Shown: positions 51,901 through 60,900 of the stretch, in pieces | How the letters are laid out: every line of letters starts with the position of its first letter | Position numbering within the stretch: position 1 is the first letter of the stretch | From: Megalonaias nervosa | Taxonomy: Eukaryota > Mollusca > Bivalvia > Unionida > Unionidae | Length of the DNA stretch: 64,000 bases | Assembly (NCBI GenBank): GCA_016617855.1 | Contig: JAECUM010001725.1 | Span: forward strand, 124,001 to 188,000 | Direction of reading: 5' to 3' | Position numbers and translations under genes: made by a program | Notes under the pieces: model-generated | What the model was told of the DNA's origin: nothing | The model's input: the letters and a program-made list of their open reading frames with translations, nothing else | The model's database searches: none

Positions 51901-54900
51901 TATTTAGAACGTAAATATGACTCTCGGCTATGTGTACATCGTGTGCTGCGATTGTTAGATGATGAAATAACCATGCGTTCTTCGTGCGTGTGCATGAAAT
52001 GATGTTTTGGTTCAGTTTAAAAACACTTAGGTCCCTGTGAAATAGTCAGAGTCATTCTTATACCTTGAGAAGAAGGTATTATTTTTCTTGTGCTGGAAAA
52101 GAGTTTATTTTTCTTTACATCTGTAGAGCTCGAGATGTGTCTTGTTATAGATGACAGCTATAGGAGTTCATCTACTTTTTAAATAATAATTTATTTTTCC
52201 CTGGAGAACTACACAAGTGATTCAGGACAAAGACATTCAGTGAAATTCATTCTAAACTGGAATAGTACAGTACAAATTGTGATTCAACTTGAAATACTGG
52301 ACATGTGTGTAAAGACTTCACCTGACGTCATCATCCTCCATCTTGGAACGTCATCAAGATTCGAACCTGGATTCAGTTAAAATTATTTAGTGATAGGACT
52401 TGTATTTTTTCAGTACTAGGATAAATGTTTGGATTTTCTTCACAAACCATAAGTCCTATATCATATTTTCACCTTTTCACCATGTTTTCTAGGGAAATAA
52501 ATTATTTTTGCTAAAACTTACAAAGCTTGTTGTCTTCACTCTTTTCTTTTGTTACTTTTGAACGAGCTGATATGTAACAAAAGAAAATTGGGGGCTCGTC
52601 CGGGATATTTGAATTTGGCTAAAATATTTCAGAAAATTGCTTTTTGAAATTTAAATTCCCCTAGTTTTCAAATCCCAAGTACTATTTTACATTTTGTTTG
52701 AAATCTTTAGTGAAAACAACAGGCTTTCATTCACAATGTCATCAAAAGTGGAAATATTTCTTTCTAATTCAACTCAGGAGCAGTTGGATAGTCTGAAGAA
52801 GGATGAGTTGCTTGAACTTGCCAGAAAGTATGAACTTTCTGAAGCAAAAGATTCCTTGATAAAACAAGAAATTAAAAATATTTTGATTCAATGTTTGGTA
52901 GGGAAGAATATTTTTGACAAAAGTGTTATGGCATCAGTCAGTAAGTCTATGACAGACACTGACATTAAGGTAATGAAACTAAAAATGAAATACAAGATGG
53001 AAGCAGAGTAAAGGAAGCTCGAGCTTCAGAAAGAGGAATGAGAGAAAGATAAACAAATGCAAATGGAATTACAAAAAGAACAAATGAAATTACACTTTGA
53101 AGAGAAGGAGAAAGAGAGACAGGAAAGAGAGAAAGATAAACAATTACAATTTGAAGAAAAGGAGAAAGATAAGCAAATGGAGTTACAGAAAGAAAAAATA
53201 CAATTGGAGTTTCAAAAAGAACAAATGCAATTACAATGAGAGAAGGATGAAAGGGAATTTCAAATTAAAATGAAAGAAATGGAGCTGGCAAGGGACAAGC
53301 ACGATTCCACTTCACATACAAATTCAAAGTTTGACATTGTAGGAAATATTAAGTTAGTGCCCCCTTTTAGTGAAAAGGAAGTAGATAAATATTTTAGTCA
53401 TTTTGAAAAAGTTGCTGAAAATTTGAAATGGCCAAGGGAGTATTGGACTCAATTATTACAAAGTGTACTTTATGGCAAGGCCCGAGATGTCTATATATCC
53501 CTGTCAGTACATCAAAGTTCTGACTATAATTTGGTTAAGGAATGCATTTTGAAGGGTTATGAGTTAATCCCTGAGGCTTATCGGCAAAAATTCCGAAACT
53601 ATAAAAAAGAAACCAGACACACTTATGTTGAATTTGGAAGGAGAAAAAGAACAGTTGTTCAAGAGATGGTGCTTAGCTGAGAAAACTGAACATGATTATG
53701 AAAGACTCGAACAACTGGTATTACTTGAAGAGTTCAAGAACTGTGTTTCTAGTGATGTCAAAACTTATCTTGAAGATCATGAGGTCAAAACCTTGGAAAA
53801 TGCTGCTCTTGCTGCTGATAAGTATTCCTTAACTCATAAAGTTCCAGGGGTAAGCAAATCTTTCACTCATCCGTCTACTGATAGAAAGGTATTTCAGCCA
53901 AATAGGACTCCTCCTAAAACTCAATCTGGCACAACTTCTAAAAATCAAGCTTTTGACAGACTTGATTCAAAATCCTTGTCTATTCCTATGTGTACCTATT
54001 GCAAGAAAAAAGGACACGTCATTTCTGATTGCTTCAAATTGAAATATAGGCATTAGAATCAAGATAGACCTATCCCAAATGCTCTTATTTCCAAGAGGTC
54101 AAGGTCATGGTCATGTATTGAAAACAATACATTTGTTGGGTCTTAAAGACCCCAGTCTGATTTTATTATGGAGAATTATGAACCATTCATGTCGAAAGGC
54201 TCTATATCACTCTTGGGTGATTTGGCCAATCCTATCCCTATTAAAATTTTAAGGGATACAGGAGCTTCTCAGAGTCTTTTAGTGTCAGGTATTTTGCCTT
54301 CTTCTGAGAAGTCCTGTTGTAATGAGAGTGTTCTCATTCAGGGAGTAGAGTGCGGCTTTGTTAATGTTCCTCTCCATTCTGTAAATTTGTCATCAGACTT
54401 AGTTTCAGGATCTGTGACAGTAGGTATAGTGTCTACTTTACCCATTGAGGGCATTCATTTGTTGCTAGGCAACGATCTAGCTGGAGACAAGGTTGTGGTT
54501 AATCCACTTGTAACTGACAAGCCTTCTTTGGATCAGAAAGTTGATCCTATTGAAAAAGAAATCCCTGATTTATACTCAGCTTGTGCAGTTACCAGAGCTA
54601 TGGCAAAGAAAGCTCTTGAGAATGATTTTGATAAGGAAAATATTCCTTTAACTGACACATGTATTGGTCAGGCTTTTGATGAGGTCACTTTCACTTCTAA
54701 TTTGGATCAATCAAAAGGTATTGATCACAGTGATCCTCTTTTAAATACTCATTCTCTTTTTTCTAATCAGAGTGACAAACGACAGTCACTTGTCATCAAA
54801 CAGGAAAAAGATCCTGAGATCTCCCGTTTGTTTCAGAGGGCCATTAGTGAAACTGAAGCTACTGAAGTACCTGTCTGTTACTTCCTTAAAAATGGAATTC

Positions 54901-57900
54901 TTATGAGAAAATGGAGACCTCCTGAGGTACCTGCTAGTGAAGAATGGTCAGTGAACTATCAGATTGTGGTTCCAAAATCTTACAGACAGGAAATACTTAG
55001 TCTGGCCCATGAAACTCCTCTGGCTGGTCATTTAGGGATAAATAAAACTTACCACAAGATCTTGACTCACTTTTATTGGCCAAAAATCAAAAGTGATGTT
55101 TGTAAGTTCTGTAGCTCTTGTCATACTTGTCAAATGGTTGGAACACCCAATCAGAAGATACCTAAGACTCATCTGCAACCTATTCCTGCATCTGACGAAC
55201 CATTTAGCAGAATTATGGTAGATTGTGTTGGTCCCTTACCTAAGACCAAGTCAGGCAACCAATATTTGTTGACAATTATGTGTGCCTCAACAAGATTCCC
55301 AGACGCAATTCCTTTGAGGAATATTAAAACCAAAAACATAGTAAAAGCTTTGATAAAGTTTTTTACTCAATTTGGCCTTCCCCAATCTGTCCAACCAGGT
55401 CAAAGGTCAAATTTCATGCCTGGAATTTTCCAGCTTGTTATGCTTAAATTTGGCACTCAGCAATTCAAGTCAAAAGTGAAACTATGGTTTACAAAACTTT
55501 ACTTGAGAGATTTTTTGAGTCCTGTAATAGAGTTCATTCTCTCTTGCTCATTCTTCAAAATTTTCTTCAATTTAGATTTTATGGCCCTTACAAAGTAAAG
55601 AAGAAAATGAATGAGTTAAATTATAATAATAGTACTCTGATCTAAATAAATTAATAGAGTACTAGTATATTGAAAGAGATAGCCAAGTAAATTATGCAAT
55701 TAATTTAGTTGTACCTGTCCCACCAACTGAGGATTTGAGTGAAGGAATTCAGTCGGATTCTAATAATCTTGGAACAACAAATCTTCGGAATTCGGAAATT
55801 ATGGAAAATCTAGACCAGAAACTTTCTCATTTATAAAAACAAGAAAAGGGTGAACTTAAACAATTATTGTCTGAATATGAGCACTTGTTTCCAGACGTAC
55901 CTACAAGGACAAACAAAATTTTTCCTGATGTTGAAATTGTAGATTCAAAACCCAAGAAACAGCACCCATACAGGATGAACCCTCTCAAACAGAAATACTT
56001 GAAAAAGGTGATTCAGTATTTGCTGGAGAATGATTTTATTGAGCCCAGTAAGAGTGATTGGAGTAAGCTGTGTATACTTGTTCCAAAACCAGATAAAACT
56101 TTCTGAATGTGACAAAAACAGATTCATTTCCATTGCCAAGAATCGATGACTGTATCGACAAAATTGGAAATACCAAATACGTCACCAAATTCGACCTTCT
56201 GAAAGGATTTTGGCAAATTCCACTAACGGAAAGGGCAAAAGAAATTTCGGCATTTGTGATTCCAGATGGACTCTACCAATATAAGTAATGCCATTTGGGA
56301 TGAAGGGTTCTTCAAGTACGTTTCAACGCCTTAAGAATATGATTACCTCTGGTCTAGACAATTGTGATGCTTATATCAATGATGTCATCATCTACAACAA
56401 CACCTGGAAAGAACATCTAGCCACAATTCGGAAATTCTTTGACAGACTCACTGATGCAAATTTGACTGTTAATTTATCTAAAAGTGAGTTTTGCCGTGCT
56501 TGTGTTACTTTTCTAGGACATGTTGTGGGACACAGTCAAGTTAAACCTATAGATGCTAAGGTCAAGGCTATCTCTGAATTTCCAGTGCCTGTCAGTAAAA
56601 AGCAGCTGATGCGATTTTTGGATATGGCTGGATACTATCACAAATTTTGTTCTAATTTCTCTAATATTGTTGAACCTCTGACAAACTTGTTGAGAAAGAA
56701 AAACAAGTTTCTTTGGACTGAAAAATGTCAAGAGGCTTTTGATAGGTTAAAGGCCATACTTAAAAGTGCACCAGTTCTAACAGCTCCAGATTTCAGTCAA
56801 CCATTCAAACTATCTGTGGATGCAAGTGATGTTGGGGTTGGAGCAGTATTGATTCAAGATGATAGAGGTGGTTTTGATCACCCAGTGTGCTATTTCTCTA
56901 AAAAAATTAAATAAGCACCAAAGAAACTACTCAACAATCGAGAAGGAATGCTTGGCTTTAATGCTGGCATTACAGCATTTTGAGGTTTACATCAGCTCAG
57001 CTCCTTCTCTGGTTGATGTGTTTAGTGATCACACCCCCTTACTTTCATCAACAGGATGAAAAATAAAAATCAAAGACTATTAAGGTGGAGTTTATTTTTG
57101 CAAGAATATAACCTTGACATCAGGCACATCAAAGGAAAAGACAATTTAATTGCAGATGCTCTTTCCCGTGTATAGAAATATTATTTTCATATACACCTTT
57201 GTATAATTCATAAGAGTTCTCCTTATGTAATTTTTTTCACCTCGTGTATAGTTTACATCTGGTAAAAAAGAAAGCTTTATTACATAAATCTTTCTTTTTT
57301 TCTTTATGGGGGAAAGTGTTATGACCATGTAGTTTAATTACTGGTGTGCTAAAATTTGAATTCTTTTTATTTCATTTTTGTATCATTATATTTTATTATG
57401 ATGATGATTATGTTCAGTATTTCAAGTTGAATCACAATTTGTACTGTACTATTCCAGTTTAGAATGAATTTCACTGAATGTCTTTGTCCTGAATCACTTG
57501 TGTAGTTCTCCAGGGAAAAATAAATTATTATTTAAAAAGTAGATGAACTCCTATAGCTGTCATCTATAACAAGACACATCTTGAGCTCTACAGATGTAAA
57601 GAAAAATAAACTCTTCCAGCACAAGAAAAATAATACCTTCTTCTCAAGGTATAAGAACGACTCTGACTATTTCACAGGGACCTAAGTGTTTTTAAACCGA
57701 ACCAAAACGTCATTTCATGCACACGCACAAAGAACGCGTGGTTATTTCATCATCTAACAATTGCAGTACACGATGTACACGTAGCCGAGAGTCATATTTA
57801 CATTCTAAATAAACACGATGTTTCTTTCAAAATTATCAGATCCCGTGAACATAATCATCATCATAATAAAATATAATGATACAAAAACTACATACCAGTC

Positions 57901-60900
57901 TCAGTGTCCCAGAGTTTGCAGTATCTGTCATAGCCACAGCTCAAGAACTCCGTTCCAGTATTATTAAAGTTGATGTCTCGAACAGCTTGCTTGTGTCCAA
58001 GATATGAACGAATACACTGTCGCTCATTGTACACCTGCCAGATCTAACAGATACAACAAAGATTATGTCATAATTAGCACATAAGGGTTATCCTGGATAA
58101 ACATTTTTTCCCAGTATATAATGTCTTTGATTTTCAAACATCATACAGTCAACACCCATTAAAATGACATCTGTTATACCACCACTCTCACCACTAACCA
58201 TCAGCTAAGAATGAATTTCCTGACTACATAATTCCCTTGTCATAGTGCCACTCCTGCCTACCACTATCCAAATGCCTAAAATTTGGACTCAAATGCAATT
58301 GGGGGGATTTCCTGTGACCACACCTACCCACACCTTGCTTATGTATTGTTCATGTCAAAGAAAGCTGAAAAGAAGAATTTTTGAAACAAAAAACTTCGAT
58401 ACAACTAAAAGTAAACACAAGGTAATGCATGGACTAAGTCTACATTAATATTTGATAATTTCTGCAAGAAGTCATCTTACTTGTGTGTATCCAAAATGTT
58501 TAATTGCAAAAAAGGAAGCAATGCTAAGCTAAGTATAGAAAAATATAACCAAGTCAACCAGGTTTAAATGAAAGATAGGAACTTCTAAATTACCAAAAAA
58601 TCAGTAGGTACATTGATAATAAAAATGGTAAATAATCAAAGAAAGCTATCCAAAACTAATATTGAAAAAGAAACTGTCTTCAATGACTAAGCACATGATA
58701 TGAGGGTAAAAAGTGGTGTGCAACCTACGTTACCAAGTATAGAAACAGTACAATACACAATACAGGTATTGTGAATTACATTAATTCATAATGAATAAAA
58801 ATGATTCAAGGCGAGTTCACAGACTACAGTTGATGCAAAGATAGGGAAAATTTTAACAAAATTCCATAACCTTGCCAAAAAAGAACAAAAACAATGCAGA
58901 CATTACAGCCATGTGACTGGAAAAGAATGAAGAACAGTAAAGCATTGGGGGGGGTAGTCCCAGAGTAGTGTCCTGGAAAATTCTGTTCATCCTAATAGGG
59001 CAAATTCTCATCGTATGGTCAAGATATTTTCCATCTGGACAAGTACAAGCTGTGCAATAGCAATAGGTATGGTATTACTAATATGAAAAATGCAGAGTAT
59101 GATTTATTTTGTGACCTTCATATGAATGATCACATTAATGAACTCAAAAAGTAATGAAATGTATAATGCAATAATGGGGCTATACTTCAGTTCAATACAT
59201 TGTTTTACTGAACTGTGCAAAATGATACTGTCCAACATTAAGCACAGCCCAATATCTATATTTCACAGCACAATACACTGTGTAAAACAGAATTTTGCAA
59301 ATGTTTCATTACTTTTATACTGTGATCTAAAAATATCCCCATGTGATCACAATGTTACTTTGCAGAACTGAAATCACTGAGAAAACCAGTATGTTGTATT
59401 ATTGTTGAATACTTGTGACCTTTTCAGCAAATCAAAATTGGAAGTAAATTTCATGAAAATTATAAAGTCAAATATTACTATTGTATATAACTTTAGAAGA
59501 AATTCCTCAACAGGCAATCAAAGAATAGTTAACAATAACAAAATATTTTATTCTGATTGTTAAAACTCTAGGCCTTAAACTACATAACAAGAAAAAGCGA
59601 TAACCAACAAGTTTGCATAACTGAAAATATAATTTATTTTCCTAAAATGCACAGTGAAAGCATTAGAAATAACTTACAGTATGGTAATGAATTAATTAAA
59701 GTTTTATCAATTCCAGTAGTTCTGAATAAGTTGCAATGGAATTCTGAATGATATCTGTAATGTACTGATGTACCAATTGTACAGAATAATCACTAGTTTA
59801 TAATCCCAAAGTGTCTTTAAATGAATTCACAGTAATTCAAATACAGCTATAATCCAAATGTCATGTAATGTTCCATAGTAATTCTGTACAGCTATCATAT
59901 ATCCAAATAGTCTTTAAATGATTGATCAGCATTGGAATTCCAATGAATGATTAAAATTAAATAAATTAATAAATTCTCTCATATAACTCTTACAATACCA
60001 GTAATACTATTAAGAATGAATGATTCCCTGTGCTAATTCTTTTATATAGAAAATTAATACAAAATAGCAAGAATGGAATACAAGGCTCTGAAGGAATCAT
60101 TTTTTGGTATTTCAAAATACTCTTTTCAGTAAACATGGCTTTACTCTAGCTAATCAGGAAATAGGTCGGTTGCCTTTCGTTAGGAAATCCACAACTTCCA
60201 TTCCAAGAATTCCTATCCTTGTTGGATCACATGATGTTTACTTGTTCTATTAATTCTACTCAACCTTGAAACTTATTAATGACACATCATACTCACAATA
60301 CATGACTCATCTTTCTGTACAAACTAAAATCATAGAATATTAGCATTAAAAAAATGTCAACAAACTAAATCACCTTTACAAAAACTACTATTATCAAAAT
60401 AATACACATAATATAGACAACACTTTTTATAACAAACTTACCAGTTATTCCCATTTTAAGATGATTATTTTTATCAACATTCATGTGTTTTACAAACTGC
60501 TAAGAGTAAATAAATTAATTCAATTGTATCTTACAGACACTAAGAGGGGTACATCATTTTCTCTCTGATTGGGTTAGTGAACAGATCTCTAAACAGCTAC
60601 TTAATTTGTCAATTACCCTACATGATTATTTCGATAACCAAGCCTGACTTCACACCTGTATAAGTGTAATGAACTGGTCTGAAAGTCATGTGTTTAAAGC
60701 ACAATGTCACAACTATTTAATGCCCTGCTCAGAGACACACTATGGTAGCTGACCTTGGCTGACTTTATGATAAGATCTCAATGCAAGTCCGTTTTGGTCA
60801 AGAGTCTGGCTCACCATCCACTAAGCTACCGCAGCTCCTGTCTACATTAGTTGCCTCTTATGACATACAAGCAAGCACATGAAAGCCTATTCTACATCCA

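Larger units (their letters stand above)
51767..57887 (+). mobile_element. Ty3/Gypsy LTR retrotransposon, Gmr1-like domain order, dead and 3'-rearranged
   Basis: The order is: complete 5' LTR (51767-52579), tRNA-Pro primer-binding site, gag with coiled-coil and CCHC knuckle, protease, integrase, reverse transcriptase, RNase H, polypurine tract (57306-57316), 100 bp of 3' LTR and then an inverted LTR fragment. Integrase upstream of RT is unlike ordinary Gypsy elements and matches the Gmr1 group. It lies in the CDC40 intron between the exons at 48.8 and 57.9 kb, antisense to the gene. The 5' LTR interrupts a roughly 135-bp tandem repeat unit; no target-site duplication can be found because the 3' end is rearranged. 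Many stops, at least three frame changes and lost catalytic residues show it is a fossil. Confidence 0.92.

Noticed and set aside
54168..55598. 476-codon open frame as a possible domesticated host gene
   Set aside because: It is the protease-integrase part of the Gypsy element, lies between its LTRs, has lost catalytic residues and ends in a truncated core. There is no sign of selection visible from one copy.
51767..57887. DNA transposon with long terminal inverted repeats
   Set aside because: The content is gag-pol with PBS and polypurine tract, and a direct 3' LTR stub follows the tract. The inverted arm lacks the LTR ends, so the inverted arrangement is a secondary rearrangement.
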